From NCBI GenBank assembly GCA_013399115.1, contig VXAA01002996.1:473981-537980 (forward strand): a DNA stretch of 64,000 nt, in the 5' to 3' direction. Position numbers and translations under genes: made by a program. Positions 1 to 13,400 of the stretch are shown piece by piece; position 1 is the first letter of the stretch; each line of letters opens with the position of its first letter. The notes under the pieces were generated by a model that saw nothing but the letters and a program-made list of their open reading frames with translations, ran no database searches and was not told where the DNA came from. This stretch comes from Anseranas semipalmata. Its lineage: Eukaryota > Chordata > Aves > Anseriformes > Anseranatidae.

Positions 1-364
1 AGTCTTGAAAAACTAATGTAGGGTTTTCAAACTGTTTATACATTTTATACTATTCCACATCAGCACAAGCAAGCAAACCAGCACTGTAATACAGTATGAC
101 TGCACTGGTAGCCACCATATTCACATTGAAAACACATATTTTATTCTTTCTTTATTACACTAAGTGGTACATTACCTTAGTGCCATTTTCCTTTGCATTC
201 CAGCTGGCAACTTATTGATTAGGGGAACACTTCTGAGCTTCTTCCTCCCATGCAATAATCTTTATAATTTCACATTTCTAAATGCTGGAAGTGCACTAAT
301 GCAAGTGGGAAGAGTTTCCTCTGCTATTTCACATACTTAAGAAGAAGATGTTATTGACTCATAT
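1..364. other. No recognisable feature
   Basis: AT-rich noncoding sequence at the left edge, downstream of the last dynein relic on the minus strand. I see no coding exon, RNA or repeat that I can name. Confidence 0.5.
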
Positions 365-540
365 GGTCTGATCTGAAAGTGCTTTGCAAAGGCCATAAGT
401 ATTACTATTTTCATTTTAGCAAGCAGAAAAATGGCACACAGATTGCCCAAGGTCACCTTGCAGATCAATGAGAGAACCAGGATTAAATTCAGACCTTTTG
501 GGTCCCTGTGCAGAGACCATTCTGCTAAGCTATTTTTGGA
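365..540 (-). repeat. Old MIR-like SINE, antisense
   Basis: The plus strand reads as the reverse complement of a MIR or CORE-SINE body. It has 'gctttgcaaaggc', then a degenerate 'cattttag', then 'ttgcccaaggtcacc', 'aggattaaattcagacc' and 'ccattctgctaagc', in the order known from MIR antisense copies. Divergence is high, as expected of a relic predating the bird-mammal split. It has no coding role. Confidence 0.7.
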
Positions 541-761
541 AGGTCAGAACCCTCCAAACGAAGCAGGGCCATGATACACAACTCATTCTCACAGTATAAG
601 AATCATTTATGACATCTATAACATTTTTTCCCTGGTACCTTTTAATGGCTATAAGCTTAAAGTGAGTTCTTTGCATTAACAAAAGAAGAGCTGAAAGAAG
701 CAAAAATTTTAAATTTCAAGCTGAAGAAATTTAAACTATTTTAACTCCTGCCTGCTGGACT

Positions 762-933
762 CTAATGATGTTAATAACCCCAGCACTGTGTCCAGCAGCA
801 CCTGAAATTTTGCTTGCACAAACTTTGAGTTGAACTGTGGGTCACCAATATAATCTTCTTTTACAGTTTTAACAATAACAGCAGAAATGTATTTCTTCTC
901 AAAATTACTATGCTTTTGGAGAAATTCATCTAC
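762..933 (-). pseudogene. DNAH11: DNAH11 pseudogene exon: microtubule-binding domain
   Basis: Read on the minus strand, an acceptor (tctttag) at 934-940 is followed by VDEFLQ, then NFEKKYIS, KTVKEDY, GDPQFNSKF and then, after a one-base frameshift near 799-804, GAAG and VINII. This parallels the dynein microtubule-binding domain pattern VDDFLQ...DPEFN...K..AAAGL..WVINI. The first part is open for about 43 codons. After VINII the match to the expected FYEVYCD stops abruptly and an in-frame stop follows, so the 3' end is rearranged or lost. The left boundary is therefore approximate. The frameshift is seen directly; identity as DNAH11 is from remembered homologues. Confidence 0.8.
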
Positions 934-2868
934 CTAAAGAAAAAAAGGAAAATGTATGAAGGTTTACTAATCATATAATAAAGTTTGAAGCTTGTGGACA
1001 TTTCAGTATGTGCCACAAAAATACCAGGTTGGTAAGTTGTGGATCAGTGTGGAAAAGCATTTTCTCTTCTGTATTCAATATTTGGAGAGGGCAAGATGAC
1101 AGTATTATGTTCACATCACAGCTACAAAGTGAAGCAAATAGAATTAAATGACAAACTTAAGAGAACTATTCAAGGGTACTTAGCAGAAATTTTTATTCAC
1201 AACATACCAACAGTGTTAAAAGATGGTTCAAATCCACCTTCATGAACCATTTGGAATGTTAACTTGCATATTTCTTCTGTCACTTATCTGTTCTTCTTTC
1301 CAACCCTTCCCTTTACTGAAGTTCCTTGTGACGTGAAAATACAGGTCTTTAGCAATAAACTGCTTCCCACTGCTTTTTCCATATTTCCCTCTAAACTTCA
1401 GTATGCTGAAGTTTAACTGGTGAGACCTAAAAAACTGGTTAGTATGGAGAAAATGAAATAAAAGACCTCACATACACAGAAAACAAAATATTGTTTGCAT
1501 ATTTCATGATTTTTTTATGTTTGTTAAAAAACAAACAAACAAACAAAAAACAATTACAAATTCTAAAGGACTACCTGAGGGGTATGCTACAGTTTTGCCT
1601 CTGTAAAACTGTCAATATGTATCATATAATACTCAATTCTGGCCTTTATTTTGCATGAGCAACTCCCACTGACGTCAGTGTGTTCAGATGGACTGCAGGA
1701 TACTATTTTCCCCTGGTTCCTATTGCTATTTTCAAATGGATAATGCTGCTTTTTTAAGCCCACAGTGCTGAGTATCTTTAGTATTAGGCATGACCTTTTT
1801 ATGCAGGCTTGTTCTCTGATCTCAACAAGTCTTCTGGGTAATCTAGCAATTTGCTAGCAACAGCCTCATAAAGAAAAATAACACAAAGCTTTCATTGTAC
1901 ATGCAAACTATGCAAATATTGTACATCTCAATAATGTGTTTTGCAATCACAGTTTTAAATGTCTGTGATCCTGGGGATATTCTAGCTCTTCCAGGATGTG
2001 GGAAACAATTCATCTCTGGAGACGAACATTATTTAATTGGGCTAATGACTGATTTACTAACATAAACTCCACTAGAAACACGCAATAATTTATTTCTTTT
2101 ATTCACGAGGGACTGTTGTTTTTCTGAAACAGATCAGTAAGAAACCAGAGTAACAAAATATTTCAGATTCATTACTTTGCAGAAACGTAACTTTTAAATG
2201 TTTAATCTAAATGAGGCATTAACTCCAGTGGGTCAATCATTAACTTAATTTTAACTAACAGCTTGATTTGTATTATTTTGTTCACTGATCAATGGATTGA
2301 ACTGGGTCTTCCAAGTACTGGCATGAATAATCCCTGGGACAGAACTGACTATGAAACTATTAATGATTAACAACCCAAGATAAACTAAAACTCTGCATAC
2401 TCAGTAGTCAAGATCTGATCTTTATACTGGGTTTCCTGACATGTCTTGGCTTCCCACATGGGAATTCTGCAGAAAGATGTGTGTGCAGCTCTGCAGAGAC
2501 CCTGCCTTACAGCATACTGTAAGACAGAGCTGAAAAGCCCATACCCCTCTAAAACTTTCAGCAGTTTTGTTACAAAACGGTGAGATAAGAACGTCAGTTA
2601 TTTCACCTTTAATTTCAGCATGATGTTACTTTGTATGGCCACCAACAAATTTCCAGTCACTCTTTTTACTGGTAGACTGGGGTTATATTCTCAAAGATAC
2701 AGATAGTGACATCTGGAGAGGTTGAAACCTAAACATGTGTTCCCCCAAGCCCAAGTCTCAATTTTAAACCAGCAAGGACCAGTATCACAAGACGGATTTT
2801 CCACTGAATGAAGGGGGACAGAGCAATCCGAGAAGTGGGTAATATCAGTATTTTCTTCACGTCAGAAT
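934..2868. other. Intron-like interval of the dynein pseudogene
   Basis: AT-rich noncoding DNA between two microtubule-binding-domain relics. It includes an A/AAC-rich run near 1,526-1,553. The 68-codon ORF at 1,039-1,245 on the plus strand shows no family motif and looks like chance. Confidence 0.4.
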
Positions 2869-2975
2869 TGTCAGCCATATTTTTGTAATTGCTCTGTCCT
2901 TTACAACTTCCCAAAGTAAAGAGAGGCACAGCTGTCGTGCTTACTTCCCAACTCAGCACTAAATTCTGCAGTATA
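2869..2975 (-). pseudogene. DNAH11: Probable DNAH11 pseudogene exon: start of microtubule-binding domain
   Basis: On the minus strand the DNA aligns in order with the dynein segment LN.VNLSEL...VTNVTAAVM.L...GRVPKDRSWK. Recognisable pieces are CTGCAGAATTTAGTG followed by CTGAGTTG, then ACAGCTGTG, then GGAAGTTGTAAAGGACAGAGC followed closely by TTACAAA. The last peptide stretch reads GSCKGQSNYK against GRVPKDRSWK. The position just upstream of the clear exon at 762-933 fits the gene order. It sits inside a chance-looking 112-codon ORF. The match is weaker than in other exons, so boundaries and identity are tentative. Confidence 0.45.
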
Positions 2976-5900
2976 GTATGACAGAAGGTCTGTCTTTTTC
3001 CTGACATGTATTTTGAACTCTTTTTATTTAGACTTTTCAGCCATTTACCTTTAGATAACCTGGGCAAGGCAGCATGTAACTGGAGAAAAGAGCAGAGACT
3101 GGAGGCTGGAACACAGCCCTGACACTGTAAGTCTGCTGTACTATGATTGCAGTGTTGCTGCTGAGGACTGTCACAACACCATTCACAATAACTATTCCTT
3201 CACCCACCTGAAGGCATCCAGTGCGTCATCAAGTCTTGTTCTCAGCCTAACCCGTCTGCAGGGGTTGTGCGGTTACACCGCTGCTGGCAATTAGAAAAGA
3301 AATCCACAGTGCTTTTCCTCCCAGGAAAGCTTCTGAAAATGTTTGCACTTTCCCTTTCAGGGATGTGGGGCATAAAGAATATTCTTTATCTTCTAGGAAA
3401 TTTAGTACCTGTATGTTAAAGATCCAGTTAGCATTAAAGAAAAAAAAATATTCTATCCACAATTAGTGGCTATTGACACATATATAATAACTGTAAGGCT
3501 TTGGGGCCTTATCTCATCAGAGCTACTACAGACTGACTGAGGACTGGGACCTTACACAGAGTAGGTAGGATTCAGTCTACCCATGCCATCCTACTCGATC
3601 TCAGACCTTACAAGAGTTGCAAAGGATGCAATGCTTAAACTAAACCTTTGGTGCCTGACGCATTCAGCTAGATGAAATTCATCAGCATGATAAGTGTTCC
3701 CCTCATGCAGTATCAATAGCCATCTTTCTTACATGGTATGAAATTAATCCTTCCCTTGAAGCAACTTTCTCTTGGTCACTATATCTTATTTCTTAGTGAC
3801 AAATGGACAGGATGTGCTACAGAGGAATCCAGCACGAAGGAGACAAGGCAATGTAAACAGGCATGCTGCAAACCTCCCACTACCTACCTCTTTGGGATGT
3901 CAGCACTGCTGTCACCCGCTGCTCAGCAGAATGCTGAAAGTTAATATTTCCCAAGCCTCAAGCAGAGCAAACAGGAGCTTTTTTTCCCCCTTTCACACAC
4001 AGGCATTATTTGGGAATTGCAGCCTCCAAGGCACAGCAAGAACAGCGTACGTGCTGGGTAGGTGTTAGTGCCTCCTCCTATGACTGCCTGCCTGGGGCTG
4101 TCTGACGTTGTCCAGTCTGAACAAGTCTGATAATGACAGCCCTCAAGAGCTGTCACAGAATTGCATTAATAGTATGTATCAGACTGAAATTTCTGAGGCT
4201 TCTTTGGAGAAAGATTTTCTGTGGCACTCATCTGGGGAATCTGTGTTTTTGACATACGTCTTAGAGTCTTTATGTTTCCTAAAAACATACTGACATTTAG
4301 GAAGTGTATTCTTTGGCAATGTTTAAATACGTCTCATTTCACAGAAATAAAATGGCAAAGGGGCTTGCAATTAACTTGGGAACACTTTTGGAATTTCACA
4401 AGCTCCTGCCATTTCTGTGATCTTTGATATTTTCTTGAAATATCACTAGAAAACCTATGCCTAGCAATAAAATCTCATTTATTTGGACGGTTCAAATAAA
4501 TCACATTTCTTAAATGTGCCCATGCCAATTTTTCAAATACCTTCTCCAGGTACATCTTTGCAGTTTTCCAGCCTCAGTCCTCTGGACTTTTCCCCCTGGG
4601 AGACACAAGGCCCCATGCTGCTGTGTCACATTGGTTACAGCTTGAATAGATTCAGGAAAGTTCTCAATTCTGTCAGGTTTACCTGGAACCTGACAAGAAG
4701 ATTACAAAGCTCAGTTGTAAAAAGTATAGATCCAGAACTTACAACCTGTGGGAAAAAAAAAAAATCAAATTAAGAGCAGGGTCAGTTTTAGCAAGGTCAT
4801 CTTCAGACTCTTGTTTCTGTTTGGCAACTCCCGCCTGACTAGCAACACCCTGGAAAGTTTCACATTTCTCCATTTTCACACCTACTGTGATCATGTTGCA
4901 TGGCAAACAATGACTGGAAGCAAATGTATTTACAGCTCAATGAAACCAACCTATTTAGAACCTAGTCCAGCTCAAGAAACCCCTGAACTTCAAATTCAAT
5001 TGCACAGGTGCAAATGACAGCCTATTTAACACTTGATTTAAATTTCAAGGTTTTACAAATTAAATAAGCTTATTATATATGCCATACTTCTAGCTCTGAA
5101 GGATACCATTCCTACAGGAAAGCTACAAGATTTGGGAGTAGTCTATGTGGTTAAACAAAAACATAATTTTGACATCCTAAAGTTTAAGTGTTATCACTCT
5201 AGAAAAAATTGAGGCATACAAAGTGTCAGTCACAAATATGACGAATTTGTATATTTGCAAATGAACAAGTTATTTGTTAATTCAATAAGACAAGTATGTG
5301 AAATCTGTAACATACTGCATTCTCTAATATTTTGCATCTCTTATTTCCATTAACACTCAATGAATACGCAATCTGAAAGCACAGAGAAGTGCTATGAGGA
5401 TGGCTGTCACCAGCATCAGTAATTCTAACAAACGTCTGGCATTTCAATCAAAAGGAATGCATGCTCTGGATAGAATGAAGCAGAATTGGTTCCCAACCAG
5501 ACACAGACACTGTGCCAAATCACTTGAATTTATGCCCAGTGGCAATTGTGCAATAGCTGGAAGTTTGGATGCACATCCCTCATTGTGAGTATGGTCATAC
5601 TAAAAAGGGTGAATTAAATCAATGCAAAGCCACTTTCAGTTGGATGTGAAGGCTAACATAAATGTGTTCTAGTTCAAAGCAGAGGAGCAGACAGTGACAC
5701 TTGTTACTAAACACTGGCTGGCAAACATGACACAAAGACAAGACCTGAGGCAGCAGTCTCCATGTTGATAGGATCTTTATCACTGATGGAGGAAGTCAAG
5801 AAGCTACCTTGTTTTCTAGATTCCTAGATTTTGCAAAGGCAAAACTGTGGGGAGAGGGGTAGGAGGGTGGAACCTCAATGCAGAGAAGCTATATGCTCTA

Positions 5901-6438
5901 CTCCTTGCTTTACCTTTAATGCAGAGAGAGAACATTGCTGGGGTCTTTGGACAAACACATACAACAGTAATGGGCAGAGAATCTTTAGTATATCAGTCCA
6001 AAGAAATAGGTTTTGACAGTGCAACAGTTGCTTTACATTTCTTACCAGGTGCTTTATTGGGGGTACAAGGCCAAGGCCCTCTCCCTGACCTCATGCCTCT
6101 GATAGAGAGGTAGAGTTGCCATTGTACCTGTTTCTAGCATGGAGAAAGAGAAGAGATTATCTTGTTTGGAAATATAGCCTTAAAAATAAACATGGATCAA
6201 TTAGCGTTCAAACTGTAGAAAAACATGAAATGTGCCCACTCCACACATTGTCTAAACCCTGTAGCCAGGCCAGCTTTGAACTTGGAGCTACTCACTTTTA
6301 CAGCTGCCCTGAGCAGGCATCACCTCCCAGACAGAGAACAGCTGGGGAACAGGGACTGAGAATGAAAGCACTGGTCCCTCGAGCCCCCTTCCAGGTGGAT
6401 ACAGCTTGTGCTACATCAGTATGAATGAATATATTACC

Positions 6439-6469
6439 ACATATACGTACGCATGTATGTGTATACGTA
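6439..6469. repeat. Perfect alternating purine-pyrimidine tract (31 bp)
   Basis: Every base alternates purine and pyrimidine over 31 bp, mixing CA, TA, CG and TG steps. The 8-mer TATACGTA occurs at both ends. Such tracts can adopt left-handed DNA under supercoiling; no function is claimed. Confidence 0.8.
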
Positions 6470-7676
6470 AATACTACATTTAGTACATATATATGCTGGT
6501 GTACTTAAATTACCATCATAAAAGACATCAGCTCAGTTTCACTTCATGCGGATGTTAACAGATGTATGTATATTCTGTTCATCATCATCATCTGCAGTGG
6601 CTTTTCCTTTACCAAGTTTTTTCTGTGTACTGCCCTATTTTGTCAATCTGTGCCTTGGTGTCTTTGTTTCTCTGATGAAGTTCTCTCTCTCAAACAGCAA
6701 GCTTAGACCTCAGATCTTCCACCTAAATTATTACAGAAGAGAATTGGTAATTAAGTTTTAACAAGATTTAAATGATATTAAAAACAGACAGTTAAAAGGA
6801 GACACTGCCTTGGGCTTTGTTATAAATTTGTATAATTATTTTTAGTCCTCTGGAGGATGCATAATTATGTTTCTGTATTTATAAAAATACTGCCCCGGAG
6901 GCACCAAAATGAATTTTATAGTCCACCGATCTGCATATTAATGTTAGTCTTGTGGTGTCAAGTGTACTTTTTAGCAAATAAATGTCCATGACAATTTTCA
7001 AAATGTCTGAAGAATTTTATAGTGTTCTTGATCTGGATTATTTATTTTTTTAAAAAATATGTGATCTAAAGACAAGAAAAACAGCACAGGGATAAACATA
7101 CAGTTTAAAAACCTCAGGAGAGAGAACAGGTGAACTAAACAAAACGTATGGATTTTTAACAGTTTTTGGTTAAAACAGTTTTGGTTAAGTAAAAGCTTGC
7201 AGTCTGATCCAAAGCTCTTTGAAGACAGTTTGGCTTAAGATTTTTAACAATTCAGTTCTGTACATTTGCCTCCCTACAAAAACATATCACTGTGAAAAAT
7301 CCTTCTCCTGACCAAGTGTCCTTAGATCCTTTTCAGAATGAGAGTAAAATTCAGGGATAAAAGACATTACTTGATACAGCCCAAAATTATAATCAAAGGC
7401 TGGAGCTGTAATAGCCAAAGTTTGTGTCACCAGTAGCAAAGACTCTGGTTTAATGGTGGAAGATCATGGACATAGAGCCATCTCATGGACATACAGTAAT
7501 CTCTTCTGTGCTGCTACATGCAGGAAAAAGTAGTTAGGTGAAGACTTGTTGCTCTCATTTATGAATCTATCATGTAAAATCCTAATAGATTCACAGTTGG
7601 TTTTATTCCTTGTTTGTCTTGCAGTTTGTTATTTTTTTTAAGATATCAAACTAATTTAGGATTCAATTTGGTTTTA

Positions 7677-7722
7677 TATATATATATATATATACGTATA
7701 AATATATACATATATATATAGA
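7677..7722. repeat. TA-rich microsatellite
   Basis: An imperfect (TA)n tract interrupted by CG, AA and CA, followed by a short GAGA run. Confidence 0.9.
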
Positions 7723-9218
7723 GAGAAAACTCTCACTAGCACTCAGTCAAAAGACAGTGAAATCAATGGGAGATTTCTTTGTGCATGGATGGAAAAATTA
7801 CAATCATAGTTCATAGTATTCCATTTTGTTATCAAGATAAATCCATTGGCCTTGCAGTTTATCTTCATATGGAGCTAATGTATTGTCAGCTGAAATAATG
7901 TGTTATTATCGGTGCAATAATTATCATTGTAATAATCTTAAACAATTATTTGGATTAGAAACTTGTCTTATTGTCCAAGTTTGTAATGAGAGCTAAATGC
8001 AAATTTTGTGATTTTCCATGAACAGAGTAGAGCTGAGATGTTTGTTGTGTGCCAGAAATGAAAAGAGAAAGTCAAATCTCAGTGTCTAATAGTAGCAGGT
8101 AAGTTGCATTTTACAAAAATGGTTGAGTGTCAGTCAACTGCTGGCTCAGGGAAACACCTGTTAGACCATCAATGAGCTGATTGCGTGTTCAGAACTACAA
8201 TTTCCATGAAGTCTCATTCAAGGAGATGTTAATGATCATCATTTAACTGTGACAAAATGGTGTCACAGAGGGAATGTACACCTGACACTTTCTACTGGTC
8301 CCTTGAAAGCGTTACTCCCAACGTGTGATCAACATGTGATCTTTTGCTCTATGTACTCTTTAATGAGAATGTTTAAAGAAAAAGCAAAAATATCTTAAAA
8401 ATAAAAGTAAAATAAAAGACAAGCAGCCAAGACTGAGTAAAATGTTTCTCTGATGCTTCAAGGTTGATTGCCAGTCATGTATATAATCTTGGGGATGAAA
8501 TGAGGTGGTCTGAAAAAGCAAGCACAGAAAATTCTTGTGTTTCTTTTTTGTAATGGGGAAATCTTTGGTAGGTTACTGAGATCATTTGCACTTGGAATTT
8601 TATACCCACAATCAACTGCAGGAAATAAATTACAGATGTGATTCACTGGAACTTGCCCTTGCAAAGTGCTAAGCATTGGCTTTAAGATGAAAAGGCAAGG
8701 GTTGATAATACCCAGCTCCTTGGAGTACTGAGGATGAAGAGAACTGGCAATGGATGAGATCTGAGCACACAATCATGGTTCTGCTGGGTACGTCATAGTA
8801 CATGACACAGTACTTATCCTAGCCTTATGGTGTCTGTGAAAGGATAGGCTGTGAAACTACCTGATCCAATATGAAGTCTGCCAGGAAAAGTGTCTCTCCA
8901 AAAATCTTTGATTAAATTTGAGCCAGCAGTGTGAGTTTTACTGGTATGGACCATTATGTATATGAGGTTGGAGTGTTTTTTACTCAGAATCACATGCCAC
9001 AAAACCATATTTAATGTCTTGCAGTATCATGATTTATAATGTCTGACTACAGACAGAAAAGTACACTTACCGTTAGGAAAATATACTTAGCCTTTGTTTG
9101 CAGTGTAAACCTCCCATAACTAGAGAGTGAAGTTTGAGGGCAGGATCTGTTTATCTTCAGGGGTTTGCCAGTGATATAATGAGGTTTACACATACAAAGT
9201 TATAGAGTACTCTACAAA

Positions 9219-9310
9219 AACAAAAAAAAACAAAAAAAAAACCTGACAAAAAAAAAAAAAAAACAAAAAACCAAAAAAAAAAAAAACAAACCCAAACAAA
9301 AAAACAAACA
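9219..9310. repeat. A-rich (AAAAC)n-like low-complexity run
   Basis: Runs of 8-16 A separated by single C or CC. This resembles a decayed poly(A) or simple repeat. No attached element body was recognised. Confidence 0.85.
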
Positions 9311-10302
9311 GAAGCATTTGGAAGAGCTACTGGTAGAAATGTAGTTCACAGCTTTAAAAAATCATTTTCCAGCTTTCCTCTTTAGACTCTCTTCCTCCCA
9401 AGCAGAGTTTGATAGATTTTGATTTGTTACAGAAAGCTCTTGGGTATTGTGCAGTGATAGTGATTTTATTCTGCTGGAACTTGATGCTTACTTCATTAAC
9501 AGTCTTACACACCAAGGCAGTGAAGTGGCTGATGGACCTGGGGCTAAAAGTAAATTCACAAGAAATGTTATTTTTACTCATACACAAGCCTGCTTTATCA
9601 AGGAGATAGAGTTTTGCAGGCAGACATGTTTAGAATTGCTACCCGTTCCCATGATTTTCTTTTTAATTGATAATAACTGGAGACCAGTTATTGCTTGGCT
9701 TGACTGTGTGTGTGCCAGAGGAAGAGGCACAGAGAGGGGATGAAGAGACAGCTAAAGGAGCCTTCCTCCCCTTCAGTCAACCTGAAGGAAAAGTCAATCA
9801 CAGCTGCAGTGCTCTGGGCCAGCCCATTTTGCACCTGTGGGACACAATACTTCTGTCAAGGGCAAAGGGGAAGAGCACTGCCATTGCTGCAGCTGGGCCC
9901 AGTTCACTGAAAGAGTGGCACCCAAGTGGCTCGATCAGTGCTCCAAACCGATGAGGAATCCCAACTCATTGAATTTCTTGAGACAATATAACTCTGCCCA
10001 GTGTCTTGTTCTGGGTTGCTTGCATTGTGAACTGTTTGGTTGTAAGAGAAGTGAAGGTAAAACTGCTGCTAGGGTTATCTTTGATCTGCACAAAAGCAGA
10101 ATCACAAAGAGGCACTGGAAATCAGATTACACACAACAGTGTCTGTGCATACCCGTCTAGCCGCACTGCTAATGTAATACTATAGAAAGCTGATTTATTA
10201 CCAACATCTTGTTCCAGGAGTTTGCAGCCCTGTTTAGTACTTTGAATATCTCATTATACAGAATCTGCACCTCTGGACTCTTCTGGGTAGTGTCATTTTG
10301 AA

Positions 10303-10484
10303 GTAATACATTATCGGTTTCCATAGTCCGGTGATGCATTACCAGAACACATCAGAAAAACAGCTGGCTCAGTCTCTCAATCCTTGGCGTCCAGCAACAG
10401 CTGACTGTGATGATGTATTACATGAACTCTTCAGTCTATCATTGTAATACATCAAAACAAGGCACCGGTCTGAAGGTGTATTAC
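10303..10484. promoter_or_regulatory. Cluster of five TGATGYATTAC-type motifs forming inverted pairs; function unknown
   Basis: Five near-copies of an 11-mer alternate in orientation: GTAATACATTA (10,303), TGATGCATTAC (10,332), TGATGTATTAC (10,411), GTAATACATCA (10,444) and GGTGTATTAC (10,475). The first pair makes a 15-bp stem (GTAATACATTATCGG with CCGGTGATGCATTAC, 10-nt loop, three mismatches that would be G-U compatible in RNA). The second makes a perfect 12-bp stem with a 20-nt loop. GCACCGGT follows at 10,462 and again at 10,599. It could be a binding-site array, a folded transcript or a relic of a palindromic element. The type given here is a guess. Confidence 0.35.
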
Positions 10485-13400
10485 TCAAAGGAAGGCAAAG
10501 CTGAGTGAACCTGTCCAGAAGGGGGGTTCTGGTTTAATTATGGAAAAGAAGTTACAGTACACTGCTCAGAGAAGGTTTGTTAGCTTCAAAATTTTGGTGC
10601 ACCGGTAAAATACAATTTGCATTCATACAGATGATATAACAGAGGAAGGTCATGTTGTTACTCAGTTTGGAGACAAACACCTCGACAACAAGAGTTCTGT
10701 CAAAATGTTGCAGTGTGTTTTGCATCAGAGAGGTTGCACGTTATAATTGAGCCAGGTGGGATTTGAGTTCAATTGATAAACATATGCACCAACCCCCCCC
10801 CCTTCTTTTTTTCATTTCTTTATGGAAAAAGCAGACAAGAACCCGGTATTTGAGTGTAGTAACTGAAAGGGCAAGCTACCAGTGAGTTCTTATTGCTGTG
10901 TCTTTCAGAGGAACTCTCAGCAGGCTCCAGGCGATGCAGTGCATCTGAGGAAAAGCAGCAGCACAGAAGAGGACCTGAGGCACTGGTGGGAAAAAGCCAG
11001 AGCTGAAAAAGAAAAATAAGAAATTGAGACAATCACCACCAAATAAGTACAGAAGCTGATTTAATTAAAGACTTCATAAGAGCTTAATTTACTGCAGTTA
11101 TTTACACTAGGCTTCATGACACTGAATGAACAAAAACCTCCCGTTGACCAGGACTTCAGACTTGCCATAGTAGTGTTTTGGGTTATTTAAATTGATCTGC
11201 TTCCTCCTCTTGTGTCACAAGGAGTGCAGCAGGGAGAGTGTCTGCATTTCTCACTCCATTTAACCAGGGCTTCCATTCTGTTCAAAAGACAGGAATGCTG
11301 CTGTAATGTCCACTTTGGATTGGATTCACACAGAGAGCATGAGCTGCATTTTTCATCTGCAAACCCAGTGATGACAGGCAGGGTATGAATGATATGAAGT
11401 GCAACTAGTTAGAACTAAGACCACAAAAAGCTCACTTGCCTCTAATGCCAGAAGTATTATTTTCCAGTATTGTTTCAAAGACTTGGCTGCCTCACCATTG
11501 TTCTGCCTCTCCCAGGTTCCAGCTTCTTTTTAATGGGGCTCGGGACAGATCTTTCAGCATATACTACTGACTTCATACCCTACTGCTTTCTCTATGTCCC
11601 TGCAATATTAGCCTCCATGATCCCTTCTTTCTCCTGCCTGTCATACTGCTATGCTTTCATGCTTCCAGCAATGCCCTTAGAATTGAACACCTTCCTGACC
11701 ACAATTTCTGTAACCTTACTTCAGTCCCTCTCCATCCTGCTGCCCTAACTACACAAAGTAAACTTTGGTTGGTTTCGATGCAGATAAACATACACTAAAA
11801 CAAGGTCATAACATATTCTTTAATCTGTGTATTTTCTCCTTTCTCTGCTATTTTCCATTGTTCTCTCTCTAAGAGTTGGAGAAAACCTTTCGAGTCCGAG
11901 TTGCAGTGCCTGAATTTACTTTACTTGCAGAAAAAACATAGATTAATTTTACGGTGAATTGGGAAACTTAGGGACATGCATTTTTCTGCTACATATTTCT
12001 GTCCAGTAGAAGCAGCCAATATCTAATGTTCTGTAGCAAGTATCTGAGAACACCAGCTGACCTGAGATGGGGACAACAGGCAGCAGTTGGTTTAGATAAC
12101 ATAGCACATTATAAGCACTGTGAATCAAAGACATACCTGAGAGCGGGCATTTCGCCAATGTGCAAGACTCATTAGGACAATTTTAGCTCCGTGCTATTTA
12201 CAAGAAGATCTAAACAGTCTTGTATTTACAAAAGAGACAGCTCACAGTGATATGACAAGAGGGCATGACAAGAAGCCCTGAATAAAACATGCAGCAAGAA
12301 CAGATTAAAAGTGTGATCAGTAGTTAATGAGAATGGACTAACACCTACTTTTGTAAGCCTTGAAAATGGTTCAGTGTGTTATAGATTTAGTTGTGAATGC
12401 GGATGACATGCCCTTCACTGCAGTATCTCACTGTATTGGTGTTGTGGGAGGGTGTGAGTGAGGATTAAGGACAATGGAGACATGGGATGACACATGTAAA
12501 CACCAGTTACAAAATAGCAGGAAGGACAGGAATTGATTAATGGATGACATCCCGTAAGGATGCCTCAGTGAAGGGACAGGTGAGACAGATGCTGAGATAA
12601 AGAGTGCCTCACTGAAAGGAGTTTGCTTGCTTTTAGAATATCAAAGTCCTGTAGAATTCACCTTTTCAGGACAAGGGGAAAGAGCAGTTCCCTAGCAGCA
12701 TGGCTGCCTGGGGTGCGTGCCCTCTTTGTCACAGACATGGGAACTACTGTGACCTCCCCTATTTTCCTTACCGATGCAGCAGCTCCATCTGTCCGAGTGG
12801 ATAAGACCTTAGATTTTGTCAAGGGAATGTAGCAATGCAAGTACACTTAAGAGTCAGACATGCTGTATCATTAGCCATTTCCCACTGTAACCTTCCTGGT
12901 AGTAAAAGCAGGAAAAAACAGACAATAAGGATAGGGTACTGCTTAGGCACATTGTTCAAGGAAAATCAGCAGATAAAGAACTTAAGCTCTGGTTGCACTT
13001 GGAGTATGTATCTTTGTTCAGTGGGAACAACTAAGCAGTATAACTACATGTGGATATTGACTGAAAGGGCTGGATTTGTTCGTGATGCACAACTCAGGCC
13101 CACCGTCATGCACAAAGTCATGTTGAGCTGTGCCTGCTGGAAACCGCAAACAGAACCACAGAGCAAAGCTGTGTGGAAGCAGCCTTTGACCACTGACCTT
13201 CATCCCTGCCCTTGTGCTTCACCCTATGAATTCTGAAGGGAATAATCTGGAAAAACCAACAGCTGCTGAAAAGTATGTGGCTCTTCACAGTCAAATAAGG
13301 CAAAGTATCTATGTTGAGGCACTTCAACATTCCTTAGACAAGGCAGGAAAGGGCAGACAGAAGACAACCTGACATGAACTTTAGGAAGAAGGAATTCATT

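Noticed and set aside
8458..8772. 104-codon minus-strand ORF with a loose resemblance to the dynein LCFSPVG...RARKFPAIVN segment
   Set aside because: Only a few scattered identities. The corresponding region was found at 40.4-40.6 kb with stronger motifs and better order.
12835..13236. 133-codon plus-strand ORF
   Set aside because: No domain, no repeat, no partner exons, ordinary composition. Best taken as chance.
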